A DNA stretch of 64,000 nucleotides, taken from positions 302,624 through 366,623 of the forward strand of contig JADKJR010000036.1 in assembly GCA_016720925.1 (NCBI GenBank). The letters run 5' to 3'. The notes under the pieces were generated by a model. It did not search any database, was not told where the DNA came from, and worked only from the letters and a program-made list of their open reading frames with translations. The stretch is from Betaproteobacteria bacterium (GTDB taxonomy: Bacteria; Pseudomonadota; Gammaproteobacteria; Burkholderiales; Usitatibacteraceae). Of the stretch, positions 45,647-55,388 are shown one piece after another (the stretch's first letter is position 1; the number at the start of each line of letters is the position of its first letter). The position numbers and the translations under genes are program-made.

Positions 45647-46903
45647 CTAGTAGATGATGCCGACCAGCGCGCCGCAAGACAAGGTCGCCAGCGATCCGGC
45701 TACCAGACTCTTGTAGCCCAGGTCGATGATGTCCGCTCGCCGCTCCGGGCAGATAGTACCGAGGCCGCCGATCATGATGCCGATCGACGCAAAATTGGCG
45801 AATCCGCAGAGCGCATATACCATGATGACGCGGCTCCTGACCGAAAGCGCGTCCGGAGACAACTTCGCGAGATCGAAGAAGGCGATGAACTCGTTGAGCA
45901 CGGTCTTGGTGCCCATAAGCGATCCGGCGGCTTGCGCTTCGTTCCAGGGGATACCGATCAGCCACACTACCGGCCGCATGATCCAGCCGAGGATGCCCTG
46001 CAGTGTTGGCGCGACATCCTTGGCAAACGGCAGGCCGAGGATCATGTTGGAAAGCGCAATCAGCGCGGTCAGCACGATCAGCATGGCCGCAACATTGATA
46101 TAGACAGCGACGCCATCCACGGTGCCTTGGGTGACGGCATCCATCACGCTGCTGGTGGGATTGGTGGTGGGGATGCCGCCTTCGGTGCCCGGGCCTTCGT
46201 GCGGAACCATCAGCGCGGAAAACGCCACGGCCGCCGGGGCGCTGATGAAGGACACGATCAGCACATGACCGATCGCATCCGGCACCACCGCCGAGAGGAT
46301 GATGCCGTACAGCACCATCACTGTGCCGGCGACGCCCGCCATCCCGCCCGCCATGGTGATGAATAATTCGCCGCGCGAAAGTTTCGCGAGATAAGGCCGG
46401 ATGAACAGTGGCGCCTCCACGGTTCCCAGGAAGATATTCGCCGCGGTCGAGACGCCGACCGCGCCACCGACCCCGATGGTTTTCTTCAACGCCCAGGAAA
46501 ACGCGGTGACGATCACGGGCAGGATGCGCCAATAAAACAGTAGCGACGATAGCGCCGATACCACAATAATGACTGGCAGCGCCATCGTCATCGCGATAAA
46601 AGTGCTCCTGCCTTCCTCGACCTTGAACGGCGCATCGGCCGGCGAACCGGTGGCGCCCAGATAGCCGAATACGAACTTGGTGCCCTCGCGGGTGGCGGCG
46701 GCAACGCCGTTAAGCGCATCGTTGAGCGCCGCCGAGGCCTCCTTGAACCAAGGGAATTTGAACAGCAGCACGAACATCACTATTTGCAGAATGATCGCGC
46801 CGAAGACTGTGCGCCAGATGATCGAACCGCGCTTTTCGGAGATCGCAAACGCGAACGCGAACAGCAAGATGAAGCCGATTAGGCTTTGCAGGGCGGGCGG
46901 CAT
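45647..46903 (-). CDS. nupC: Concentrative nucleoside transporter (NupC family)
   Basis: I choose ATG 46903, with GGAG upstream; the product starts MPPALQSLIGFILLFAFAFA. The 418-residue protein has the CNT pattern: SEKRGSIIWRTV, the G-x-G-x-E-x3-FIRPYL segment (GTVEAPLFIRPYLAKLSRGELFITMAGGMAGVAG) that lines the nucleoside site, and the VLNEFIAF and ALCGFANFASIGIMIGG motifs. It imports nucleosides with H+ or Na+. It is divergent from guaC, forming a purine salvage pair. Confidence 0.95.
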   Translation of the reverse strand: MPPALQSLIGFILLFAFAFAISEKRGSIIWRTVFGAIILQIVMFVLLFKFPWFKEASAALNDALNGVAAATREGTKFVFGYLGATGSPADAPFKVEEGRSTFIAMTMALPVIIVVSALSSLLFYWRILPVIVTAFSWALKKTIGVGGAVGVSTAANIFLGTVEAPLFIRPYLAKLSRGELFITMAGGMAGVAGTVMVLYGIILSAVVPDAIGHVLIVSFISAPAAVAFSALMVPHEGPGTEGGIPTTNPTSSVMDAVTQGTVDGVAVYINVAAMLIVLTALIALSNMILGLPFAKDVAPTLQGILGWIMRPVVWLIGIPWNEAQAAGSLMGTKTVLNEFIAFFDLAKLSPDALSVRSRVIMVYALCGFANFASIGIMIGGLGTICPERRADIIDLGYKSLVAGSLATLSCGALVGIIY

Positions 46904-47021
46904 GGGGTCTTGCTCCTGTGGACAAGAAAGGGAATGAACGCGCGATTGAATCGGCGCATTGTACCGGGGAGTACATGGGCACGTTGAAGACGGATTTGCG
47001 CGGAGCATCAGACATTCCGCG

Positions 47022-47068
47022 TACAATTGGATACCGAGCCCAAGCAATTGCGGCCCGGTATTTTTTTT
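47022..47068 (+). promoter_or_regulatory. Candidate promoter and attenuator upstream of guaC
   Basis: TACAAT (47022-47027) resembles a -10 box. Immediately after it ATACCG (47031) pairs with CGGTAT (47056-47061), extended by GCC with GGC inside, and is followed by eight T. This intrinsic-terminator shape lies 60 bases before the guaC start with no plus-strand gene upstream, so it could act as a transcription attenuator. Confidence 0.55.
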
Positions 47069-47128
47069 GGCCGGCCCCGATCCAAGCGCTCACCTGTTAC
47101 CTCTACAGCCTTTGGAGCTTGGAACATC

Positions 47129-48106
47129 ATGGAAATTTTTGACTACGACAATATTTTGTTGTTGCCGCGCAAATGTCGCGTGGAGAGCCGTTCGGAATGT
47201 GACGCAGGAGTAGAACTGGGTGGCCGCCGCTTTCGACTGCCTGTCGTGCCCGCCAATATGAAGACGGTCGTGGATGAAACCATCTGCACCTGGCTGGCGC
47301 AAAACAGCTATTTTTATGTGATGCACCGGTTCGATCTGGACAACGTGCAATTCGTAAAATCCATGAAAGCGCGCGGCCTGTACGCCTCGATTTCGCTGGG
47401 CGTCAAGAAACCGGACTATGCCGCCGTGGATTCCCTTCTGGCGTTCGGCCTTATTCCGGAATACGTCACCATCGATATTGCCCATGGGCATGCGGATAGT
47501 GTGAGGGAAATGATTGGCACCCTGAAGGCTAAAATGCCTTCCACCTTCATCATTGCCGGCAATGTGGCCACACCCGAGGCCGTGATCGATGTGGAAAACT
47601 GGGGCGCCGATGCCACCAAGGTCGGCATTGGCCCCGGCAAGGTGTGCATCACCAAGCTCAAAACCGGCTTCGGTACCGGCGGCTGGCAGCTGTCTGCCGT
47701 CAAGTGGTGCGCCCGCGTGGCGACCAAGCCCATCATTGCTGACGGCGGCATCCGTGACCATGGCGACATTGCCAAGAGCATCCGCTTTGGCGCAACGATG
47801 GTGATGATCGGCTCCCTGTTGGCGGGGCACGAAGAAAGCCCGGGACAGACGGTCGAGGTCGACGGCAAGCTGTACAAGGAATACTACGGCTCGGCCAGCG
47901 ACTTCAACAAGGGCGAGTACAAACATGTGGAAGGCAAGCGCATTCTGGAGCCCATCAAGGGCAAGCTGGCCGACACGCTGATCGAGATGGAGCAGGACGT
48001 GCAAAGCTCCATCAGCTATTCAGGTGGCAAGAAACTCCTGGACATCCGCAAGGTGAACTACGTCACGCTGGGTGGCGACAATGCTGGCGAACATCTGTTG
48101 ATGTGA
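47129..48106 (+). CDS. guaC: GMP reductase (type 2)
   Basis: I choose ATG 47129; the product then begins MEIFDYDNILLLPRKCRVESRSECD, as in Bacillus and Staphylococcus GuaC, and the extension from 47027 would translate the attenuator. Motifs include PVVPANMKTV, ADATKVGIGPGKVCITK with the catalytic Cys in GPGKVCIT, KPIIADGGIRDHGDIAKSI, and GSLLAGHEESPG. It reduces GMP to IMP with NADPH, feeding guanine nucleotides back to the purine pool. At 325 residues it matches the shorter GuaC class, which in betaproteobacteria is less common than the E. coli type (my impression). Confidence 0.95.
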   Translation: MEIFDYDNILLLPRKCRVESRSECDAGVELGGRRFRLPVVPANMKTVVDETICTWLAQNSYFYVMHRFDLDNVQFVKSMKARGLYASISLGVKKPDYAAVDSLLAFGLIPEYVTIDIAHGHADSVREMIGTLKAKMPSTFIIAGNVATPEAVIDVENWGADATKVGIGPGKVCITKLKTGFGTGGWQLSAVKWCARVATKPIIADGGIRDHGDIAKSIRFGATMVMIGSLLAGHEESPGQTVEVDGKLYKEYYGSASDFNKGEYKHVEGKRILEPIKGKLADTLIEMEQDVQSSISYSGGKKLLDIRKVNYVTLGGDNAGEHLLM

Positions 48107-48170
48107 AATTGTGGCGTGACGACCATGCGTGCACTATTGCAGAAATTGTTCAGAGAATTTTGGGTTGCTT

Positions 48171-49175
48171 ATGAGTTTGGATAGGCCAACCCGGTCATCG
48201 GCCCATTCGGCAGTTCAGCAGCCCGTCTACACGCCCGCGACGGTATCAGTTTATTGGCGGGATTTCTGGGCCACATTTGTGCGCTGGCCGTCTTTGCCGC
48301 TTCCGGGGCCGGACGAGGTCGCCGGTTGGGATTCAGTGCGCGCGCAAGTCGACAGCTTGATCGCCGGCGAAACCCGGCCGGCGACGGCGGAAGCGCTGAA
48401 TCTGGTGACCCGAAGCGCGAAACGAAATGGCGTACCGGTGATCGAGCTCGGCATGGCAGGTCGCGCTCGCGGCGATCGGATTCTGATGTTCCTTCACGGC
48501 GGCGCATACACGTTTCAGTCCGCGGGTTCCACGCTATTCGCCAGCGGAATGCTCGCCAACGCGACCGGCCTGCCGGTCGTGTCCGTCGATTACACGGTGG
48601 CGCCGCGAGGCAAATGGAATACCGTGACTGACCAGGTCATCGCGGTTTACCAATCTCTCTTGAATGAAGGGTACGCGCCCGGCTGCATTGGCTTGCTTGG
48701 CGAATCGGCTGGGGGCGGACTTGCATTGGGTGCGACCTTGAAGATGCGCGATCAGGGCTTGCCGCTGCCCGGGGCGCTGGTGTTGTGGTCGCCGTGGGCG
48801 GACATCACTGCGACCGGTGACACGACCGTCACGCTTGCGCCAGCCGATCCGATCCTTGACGCTGTTTCGTTGCAGGCGTCGGCAGACGCATACGCGCCGC
48901 GCGAGGAACAACGAAACCCCTATGTGTCGCCGGTATATGGCGATTACGCGAAAGATTTCCCGCCCACGTTGATTCAGGGAGGAACGAAGGAGCTTTTCCT
49001 GAGCCATTTCGTTCGTCTATACCAGGCGATGGACGCGGGTGGTCGCAACACAACGCTCGATCTGTACGAAGGCATGCCGCACATATTCCAGGTGATCGGC
49101 GCGGAATCGCCTGAGGCGCAACGGGCGGTCCGCAAGTCCGCGAAATACCTGACAGATCACCTTCGTCGAAAATAA
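48171..49175 (+). CDS. Alpha/beta hydrolase of the hormone-sensitive lipase family
   Basis: I choose ATG 48171, since the product then starts MSLDRPTRSS; an upstream ATG at 48129 adds an unlikely Cys-rich tail. The HSL signature HGGAYTFQSAGS forms the oxyanion hole, GESAGGGLAL holds the nucleophile Ser, DPILD the acid and MPHIFQVI the catalytic His. It hydrolyses small esters or lactones. A bidirectional terminator separates it from the TonB receptor gene. Confidence 0.9.
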   Translation: MSLDRPTRSSAHSAVQQPVYTPATVSVYWRDFWATFVRWPSLPLPGPDEVAGWDSVRAQVDSLIAGETRPATAEALNLVTRSAKRNGVPVIELGMAGRARGDRILMFLHGGAYTFQSAGSTLFASGMLANATGLPVVSVDYTVAPRGKWNTVTDQVIAVYQSLLNEGYAPGCIGLLGESAGGGLALGATLKMRDQGLPLPGALVLWSPWADITATGDTTVTLAPADPILDAVSLQASADAYAPREEQRNPYVSPVYGDYAKDFPPTLIQGGTKELFLSHFVRLYQAMDAGGRNTTLDLYEGMPHIFQVIGAESPEAQRAVRKSAKYLTDHLRRK

Positions 49176-49253
49176 AAAGGCCGCTCACCGGGCTGAATGC
49201 CTAGCTTGCGGCCTCGCTTGCGAAATCCGGCGATTGCACTCCCGGAAATGATT

Positions 49254-49290
49254 GCGGCATCGACGCTGGCGCGTCGATGCCGCTTTCTTC
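49254..49290. terminator. Bidirectional terminator hairpin
   Basis: GCGGCATCGACGC and GCGTCGATGCCGC form a perfect 13-bp stem with a four-base loop, followed by TTTCTTC. It lies between the convergent hydrolase and TonB receptor genes. Confidence 0.88.
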
Positions 49291-49302
49291 ATTCAGCGCG
49301 GA

Positions 49303-51588
49303 TCAGAACTGCGCTTTGAACTGCGCGCCAAAAATGCGCGGTTCGTTGGTGAAGCCGGTCAGGTTATTGAAGTCGATGCCACCCGTTAGCCGGACCTGGT
49401 TGGCAATATTGCGGCCGTATGCCGCGACTTCATACTTGCCGTTGCCCCAGATGTACCCGAGACGCAGTCCACCTTCGGTGAGCGATTTGCTGGTGAACTC
49501 AACGGAGTCGTACAGGAAGAAATTGACCTTGCTGCGATAAACCCAGTCGGTGTACGCGTACCACTCGCCGTCCTTGGTCGGGATGCTGTAACGCAAGGTG
49601 ACGTTGAGGTTTTGCTTGGGGGCCTGTGGCAACTGGTTGCCGTCGATCAATGCCAGTCCGCCGGCGGTACGCGGGTCCGTGACCTTGCAAGCCGCGCAAA
49701 CGGCGACTGCCAGGGTCGGGTCCTTGATCTTGGCGTCATTGAAACTTGCGCCAACCGTCGCCAGCAAGTTGGGAGAAAGATACGCCTGCAAATCCAGCTC
49801 GAAACCCTGACCCTCGGTCTTTTTGGCGTTGAGCAGGATGTTGGCGTTGGCCGCGCCGCCGACAGCCGTCAGTTGTTGGTCCTTGATCTCGTACTTGAAT
49901 ACGCCGAAACTCAAGCGCGCCTTGCGATCGAAAAGATCTGCCTTGACGCCGGCTTCGAATGACGTGCTGGTTTCGGGTTTGGCGACTGACTGGTTGTTGA
50001 ACGCGCTGGCACCCTGCACGCTGGCGGCCCGGAAGCCGTTCGCGACGCGGGCAAACAGCTTCACGCCTCGATCGAGCGCATACGTACCGCTGACATCCCA
50101 GCTCAATTTGTTGTTACTGGGTGATGCGCTCAGCGGACCGGCAGCCCTCAACGCCGCAAGCGTCGGCAAGGTGCCGAACACGTCGCTCGAATAATCCTCG
50201 ACATTGAAGTTCTTCTTGTCACGGGTGTAGCGAAGGCCCCCACGCAGATCCAGCGCCGGGCTGACCGCATAGTCAACGGCCGTGAACACGGCAATCGCAT
50301 CGTTCTTCTGACGCACGCGCTCATATCCATTTCGTCCACCGGCACTGAACAACGAGTCGTAGCTGATGCTTTCCACCGTGTAATCTTCATTGAAGTAATA
50401 CAAGCCACCTTGCCATTTCAGCGGACCCTTGAGGTTTGACTCAAGCCGCAGTTCCTGGGTGAATTGCGAATGCTTGGGAAGGCCGTCGGAGGTCTCGGAA
50501 GAGAAGGGAATAAAGCCCGGCCCGGAAGGCGGTGCAAACACGGCGCCGTAGCCACCGTCGATATCGCCGCGCGCGAAACTGGTCAGCGATTCGTAGCCGG
50601 TGATCGAGTGGAGGGTAAAGTCATTCAGCGTCCAGCGCAGGCGGATACTGCCGCCTTCGGTCTTAAGCCAGGACTCATTCCTGCCATCGTGGGAGACTTT
50701 GTTGTAGTCGAAACCATCGACGATATCGTTCGTGCCCGGCTTGATGACATTGGCGCGGAACAGGCGCGCACTGCCCTTCAGGTCGCGTGCATGAACATTG
50801 AACAGGGCGCTGAAGTCCTTGCCGGGTTCGTACAAGAACTGGAGTCGGGCGGCATTGTCGTCGTAGTGATCGAAGTCCTTGGTCGGCCCATTCACGGAGT
50901 TGTGCACAAAGTCATCGCGGTGCTGCGCCTGAACGGAGAAACGCATCGCCCAGTCCTTGTTCATTGGGACGTTTACGGCCCCTTCGAGCGCATTGGTGTT
51001 GTATTTGGCAACTGACAGATTCAGATAGGCTTCCTGCTGCTGCCGGGGCTTGACCGAATCGAACTTGACCACGCCTGCCGGAGAATTGCGGCCAAACAGT
51101 GTTCCTTGCGGCCCGCGCAGGACTTCGATCTGTTCGAGGTCGAACATCGGGAAACCCTTGAGGATCGGATTCTCCTGCACCACATCGTCCAATACGAGTG
51201 ATACCGGTTGCGAGGCGTTAATGCGAAAGTCGGTATTGCCGTAGCCGCGCAGGTAAAAACGCGGAAATGCACGTCCATAAGACGATTCGATATTCAGGCT
51301 TGGCACCCGTCCGGAGAGTGCGCGCACATCCTGTCCGCTCGAATTGATCACATCAAGTGCCTCGCCGCTCACGGTGGAAATGGAATTAGGCACGTCGTTG
51401 ATATTTTCCGAACGTCGTTCTGCCGTGACGTTTATCGTTTCCAGCTTGCCATCGACCTTTGCAGAGGACTTGGACTCTGCGGCAGTGGACTGTGCGAAAG
51501 CCGAGGGCACGGTCAGGATGGCCGCCAGCGACAGGCCGAATGCCAGTGAACGCGGCGAGCAGGCCGCAGCAAGAATTTTCTTTTTCAT
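49303..51588 (-). CDS. TonB-dependent receptor
   Basis: A 761-residue outer-membrane receptor. The signal peptide ends at AFA-QS (about 33). A TonB-box-like LETINVTAERR is followed by the plug domain: SGQDVRALSGRVPSLNIESSY, FYLRGYGNTDFRINASQPVSLVLDDV, and IEVLRGPQGTLFGRNSPAGVV. The rest is a 22-stranded barrel ending in FGAQFKAQF with terminal Phe. Such receptors take up siderophores, cobalamin, sugars or other large ligands. The closest look-alikes are FecA/FyuA-like receptors with FGRNSPAG motifs, but no transport or regulatory gene lies next to it, so the ligand is not assignable. Confidence 0.95.
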   Translation of the reverse strand: MKKKILAAACSPRSLAFGLSLAAILTVPSAFAQSTAAESKSSAKVDGKLETINVTAERRSENINDVPNSISTVSGEALDVINSSGQDVRALSGRVPSLNIESSYGRAFPRFYLRGYGNTDFRINASQPVSLVLDDVVQENPILKGFPMFDLEQIEVLRGPQGTLFGRNSPAGVVKFDSVKPRQQQEAYLNLSVAKYNTNALEGAVNVPMNKDWAMRFSVQAQHRDDFVHNSVNGPTKDFDHYDDNAARLQFLYEPGKDFSALFNVHARDLKGSARLFRANVIKPGTNDIVDGFDYNKVSHDGRNESWLKTEGGSIRLRWTLNDFTLHSITGYESLTSFARGDIDGGYGAVFAPPSGPGFIPFSSETSDGLPKHSQFTQELRLESNLKGPLKWQGGLYYFNEDYTVESISYDSLFSAGGRNGYERVRQKNDAIAVFTAVDYAVSPALDLRGGLRYTRDKKNFNVEDYSSDVFGTLPTLAALRAAGPLSASPSNNKLSWDVSGTYALDRGVKLFARVANGFRAASVQGASAFNNQSVAKPETSTSFEAGVKADLFDRKARLSFGVFKYEIKDQQLTAVGGAANANILLNAKKTEGQGFELDLQAYLSPNLLATVGASFNDAKIKDPTLAVAVCAACKVTDPRTAGGLALIDGNQLPQAPKQNLNVTLRYSIPTKDGEWYAYTDWVYRSKVNFFLYDSVEFTSKSLTEGGLRLGYIWGNGKYEVAAYGRNIANQVRLTGGIDFNNLTGFTNEPRIFGAQFKAQF

Positions 51589-52143
51589 GGACAGTTCCCT
51601 TGGAAAAATGTTGCGTTTCAGTAGTGGCCCCGAGAGCAGCCGTCCCTTCTCCGGTGACGTGCTGACCAGCGATTCTATGCTTTGTTGCCCGGATTCCTAG
51701 CGGTTGCCGGCAGGCTGTCGCGAAAACGCAACATTTGTCGCGCAAACTGTCATTTCAGTGTCATGTTTACCCTCGACAGGGGGCATTTTCCTGCCCAACC
51801 CGTCATTCCACACCGTGAGATTGCGCCACGGTGGTGCCGAAATGGCCTCTGGCGCCTTGTTTTTTGTCGCGCAGGCACGCCATTTACGGCCGATACCGCA
51901 ATTGATGCGCGGGACGGTTGACCCACCTCAATAATGCCCGCCGTTTGCCGTATATGCTTGTACATATAACAAGATTCAGGGCCACTTAGATGCAAAAAAA
52001 ACTTCTTCCCCATGCGCTCATCGGGCGCCAGTGTGAAGCCGTGCCCGCTTGGTTGCGTACGCGACGACAAGTTGGTACACCTTCGGTAGTTGATTCTTTG
52101 AGGTTTTGTGGCGGTGCATCCGGCGTGGAAGTGATGGTGCGCG
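51589..52143. other. 555-bp intergenic stretch
   Basis: No convincing gene. TATATG (51951) and CATATA (51963) form an inverted repeat around six bases (51951-51968), a possible operator. The receptor promoter should lie in the left part. Confidence 0.35.
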
Positions 52144-52564
52144 ATGCAAACTGATCTGTCTCCCAAAGCTGATCTGCAGGCCCGGCGTCTGCACCAGATG
52201 ACCTCATCCATCGAGGCGCTTAACGCCCGCATCGCCAGCCGTATCGCTCAAGAGTAATGACGAAGTGGTCCGCGTACTGAGCCGGCCTCCGACCTTGGCT
52301 GTGCCGCATGAGCGGCGGACTGCCCTCGATCCTGGCGACGAGCCCCGAATGGGCCGGGCACCTGACCGCCGCACCGCCCACAAATGGGAAGAACTCCGCG
52401 GCCTGCTGGTCCTGCGTTACAGTATTCAATCGCGTTACGTGGAAGAGGTTGGCGTTGTCGCGACACACCAGATACTGGTTGAAGCGGAAGAGCACCTGAT
52501 CCGCAGGGGTTTCAACGCGGGTGACGACGGCATCGATCTGGACCGTCTGGGTAACGGGCTTTGA
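52144..52564 (+). pseudogene. Candidate small gene split by a frameshift
   Basis: ATG 52144 with GGAAG upstream opens a 37-residue helix-rich frame (TDLSPKADLQARRLHQMTSS, then LNARIASRIAQE). One frame later, starting within a few bases of its stop, a second frame runs to 52564 with RTAHKWEELRGLLVLRYSIQSRY and HQILVEAEEHLIRRGFNAG, a strongly amphipathic helical segment. Removing one base near 52255 joins them into about 140 residues. The two halves look like one protein, but no family was recognised. It lies 110 bp upstream of the frameshifted phosphate acetyltransferase gene. Confidence 0.35.
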
Positions 52565-52681
52565 TACCGTCATTCCACGCGGAAAGCAGAGCATTAAGGC
52601 ACCCAATCAATTTTTCCTGGTAAAAACATGACGACATTCCAACAACCCTTTGCACCCGTTTCCCCAAAAAAAGAAAACCAC

Positions 52682-54102
52682 ATGAATTTCACGATGAACA
52701 CTGATCTTATTGAAAACGTTACGTATGACGAAATTAGCCTGGGCCAAAGCTCGCGCATGTTGCGCACGCTGTCCCTCGCCGACATCCAGGCATTTGCCGC
52801 CGTGTCGGGCGACACCAACCCGGCACACTTGAATGCCGAATATGCCAACGATACGTTGTTTCATGGGGTGATTGCCCACGGCATGTGGGGCGGCGCATTG
52901 ATTTCGGCATTGCTCGGCACGCAATTTCCCGGGCCGGGCACCATTTACCTGGAGCAAGTGTTGCACTTCACCAAACCCGTTCATATCGGAGACACGCTGA
53001 CGGTGACGGTGAGAGTATTGAGCAAGGACAACGCCAAAAGTCGGTCGAACTGGACTGCCAGGTTGTCAATCAGAAAGGGGAGCGGGTGCTGCACGGCACC
53101 GCCAAGGTGTTGGCCCCCACGAAGAAGGTTCGTCTGCCGCGCGTCATGGCGCCGCAAATCCAGTTGTTTGACCCGCAAGCCCGTTTCAAGGAGTTGCTGG
53201 CGCTGAGTGACGGACTGCCCGCGGTGCGTTGCGCCGTGGTGCACCCGTGTGATGAAGGCTCGCTCAGCGGCGCCATTGACTCAGCGCGCTACGGTTTGAT
53301 CGTGCCCGTACTGATCGGTCCCGAAGTACGCATCCGGCATCTTGCCCAGGAGGCCGGTATCGATCTGACGGGCGTCGAGATCGTGCCGGCCCCACACAGT
53401 CACGCAGCCGCGGAGAAAGCGGCGGACATGGCCGTCAGCGGTGACGTGGAAGTGCTGATGAAAGGCAGCCTGCACACGGACGAACTTATCCACGCCGTAC
53501 TTGCCCGGCCATCGTTGCGAACCGGACGGCGCATGTCGCACGTATTTCGCTTCGACGTGCCGTTGTACAGCAAGCCGCTATTGATTACCGATGCCGCACT
53601 CAACATCCATCCCACCTTGCCGGAGAAGGTGGACATCATCCAGAACGCGATCGACTTTGCGCGAATCATGGGCGTCGAAATCCCCAAAGTCGCCATATTG
53701 TCGGCCGTGGAAATGGTAAATCCCAACATTCCGTCCACGCTGGATGCCGCCGCACTGTGCAAGATGGCGGACCGGGGTCAGATCAAAGGCGGCATCCTCG
53801 ATGGCCCGTTGGCTTTTGACAATGCCATTTCGGCGCACGCCGCGCAGGTCAAGCACATCGAGTCTGCCGTGGCGGGGGAAGCCGACATTCTGGTTGTGCC
53901 TGACCTGGAGTCCGGCAACATGCTGGCCAAGCAACTGGAGTACCTTGCCGGGGCCACGGGTGCCGGTCTCGTGCTCGGAGCACGAGTGCCAATTGCCCTG
54001 ACCAGCCGTGCCGATGGCCCGATGAACAGGGTGGCGTCGGCGCTACTGGCGCAGCAGGCGGCGTTCAATGCACGGCGCGACCACCCCCGCGACACCTGGT
54101 AG
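52682..54102 (+). pseudogene. pta: Bifunctional MaoC-like hydratase/phosphate acetyltransferase with a frameshift
   Basis: The first part is a MaoC/hotdog hydratase: GDTNPAHLNAEYANDTLFHGVIAHGMWG carries the catalytic Asp and His. The second part is a phosphate acetyl/butyryltransferase: KGSLHTDELIHAVL, RTGRRMSHVFRFDVP, LLITDAALNIHPTL, GGILDGPLAFDNAIS and VPDLESGNMLAKQLEYLAGA. The two lie in different frames. Adding one A to the AAAA at 53036-53039 restores AKKSVELDCQVVNQKG and gives 473 residues, the usual fused length. Without that base, translation ends early at 53206, or the transferase is made alone. It would make acetyl-P from acetyl-CoA, partnered by acetate kinase 9 bp downstream. Starts at 52628 and 52694 are alternatives. 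Confidence 0.85.
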
Positions 54103-54111
54103 GACCGGCAC

Positions 54112-55296
54112 GTGGCCATTCTTGCGGTCAATGCGGGCTCGTCAACGCTCAAATTTTCTATTCACCCTCTTCAAAATGGCCAGGTTCAATCTGGGGTATT
54201 GACGGGTAGCATTCAGGGCCTTGAACCCGGCGGCGCGCCGGTTTTGGGCTGGACGTTTCAAGGGCGCCCGCAAACCCACCAAATGCCGGCAACGATCGGC
54301 GATCCGTTTAACCAGGGACTGAAAAGCCTGGGAGAACTGCTTGCCGGTGAACCCGCTATTCCCACGATAGATGCCATTGCGCACCGCGTGGTGCATGGCG
54401 GCCAGGAGTTTTCGGCGAGCGTTCGGGTCACCGGCGATGTGCTCGCCCGGTTGGACCGCTTGATTTCGCTCGCGCCGCTGCACCAGCCACATAACCTGCA
54501 GGGTATACGGGCGTTTCAAAAAGCGTTTCCTTCCATCCCGCAGGTCGCGTGTTTTGATACCGCTTTCCATGCCACGCTGCCCGAAGTGGATTACGGCTTT
54601 GCCTTGCCGCAATCGCTGGCCGAGAGGGGCGTGCGCCGATACGGCTTTCACGGCCTGTCGTATCAGTACATCATGGGGGTGTTGCAGGATCGCAGCACGC
54701 AAGGCGGAGGTCGCGTCCTGATGGCGCATCTGGGCAATGGGGCCAGTTTGTGCGCCGCCCGCGAAGGTCGCAGCTGTGCGACAACAATGGGTTTCTCCGC
54801 GCTTGATGGCCTGATGATGGGCACGCGCACCGGTTCACTCGATGCCGGCGTATTGCTTTACCTCATTGAACAAGGCTGGGACCATGATCAGCTGCAAACC
54901 CTGCTTTACAAGCAAAGCGGCTTGCTGGGCGTGTCCGGTATTTCCGCGGATATGCGGCAACTGCGTGCCGATGGCAGTGCAGCAGCAAAGCGGGCAATCG
55001 ACATGTTCACCTACCGCGTGGTGCGCGAATCCGGCGCGCTGACCGCCTGCCTGGGTGGGCTCGACGTGCTGGCCTTCAGCGGCGGCATTGGCGAGCATGA
55101 TGCCGTGCTTCGCAACGAAGTATGCGATCGTCTGGCATGGCTAGGCGTTGTGGTGGATCCCGCGCTGAACCAGTTAGCCACGGGTAGCGAAGTGATGGCT
55201 ATTCACGGGCCCGACAGCCGCGTGGAAATTTGGGCGGTGCCCACCGATGAAGGACGTGTGGCCGCGCAGGAGGCGGCACGGTTGATCCGATCGTGA
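54112..55296 (+). CDS. ackA: Acetate kinase
   Basis: The start is GTG 54112, nine bases after the phosphate acetyltransferase stop. The N-terminal VNAGSSTLKFS phosphate loop is followed by AHRVVHGGQEF, CFDTAFHATLPE, RRYGFHGLSYQYI, AHLGNGASLCAA, MGFSALDGLMMGTRTGSLDAGV and AFSGGIGEHD, all acetate kinase landmarks. It transfers phosphate between acetyl phosphate and ADP. With Pta it forms the acetate activation or overflow pathway, and with the CoA-transferase behind it a cluster that moves acyl groups between CoA, phosphate and free acid. Confidence 0.95.
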   Translation: MAILAVNAGSSTLKFSIHPLQNGQVQSGVLTGSIQGLEPGGAPVLGWTFQGRPQTHQMPATIGDPFNQGLKSLGELLAGEPAIPTIDAIAHRVVHGGQEFSASVRVTGDVLARLDRLISLAPLHQPHNLQGIRAFQKAFPSIPQVACFDTAFHATLPEVDYGFALPQSLAERGVRRYGFHGLSYQYIMGVLQDRSTQGGGRVLMAHLGNGASLCAAREGRSCATTMGFSALDGLMMGTRTGSLDAGVLLYLIEQGWDHDQLQTLLYKQSGLLGVSGISADMRQLRADGSAAAKRAIDMFTYRVVRESGALTACLGGLDVLAFSGGIGEHDAVLRNEVCDRLAWLGVVVDPALNQLATGSEVMAIHGPDSRVEIWAVPTDEGRVAAQEAARLIRS

Positions 55297-55388
55297 ATCA
55301 AGTATTTAACGGTAGTATTGCGTAAACGTCACCTCAACATTGCCGCTTGGGAACCGATCCGTTCCGCAATCATTAACGAGGAGTCAGC

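Noticed and set aside
47027..47128. N-terminal extension of GMP reductase
   Set aside because: It would translate the promoter and attenuator region; the protein aligned to known GuaC starts at 47129.
52220..52606. Minus-strand open frame of 128 codons opposite the split small gene
   Set aside because: The plus strand carries the more protein-like amphipathic helices in two frames. The minus frame has no clear ribosome site, though it cannot be fully excluded.
53030..53045. Programmed -1 frameshift between hydratase and transferase
   Set aside because: No canonical slippery heptamer is present, and homologues are normally encoded in one frame.
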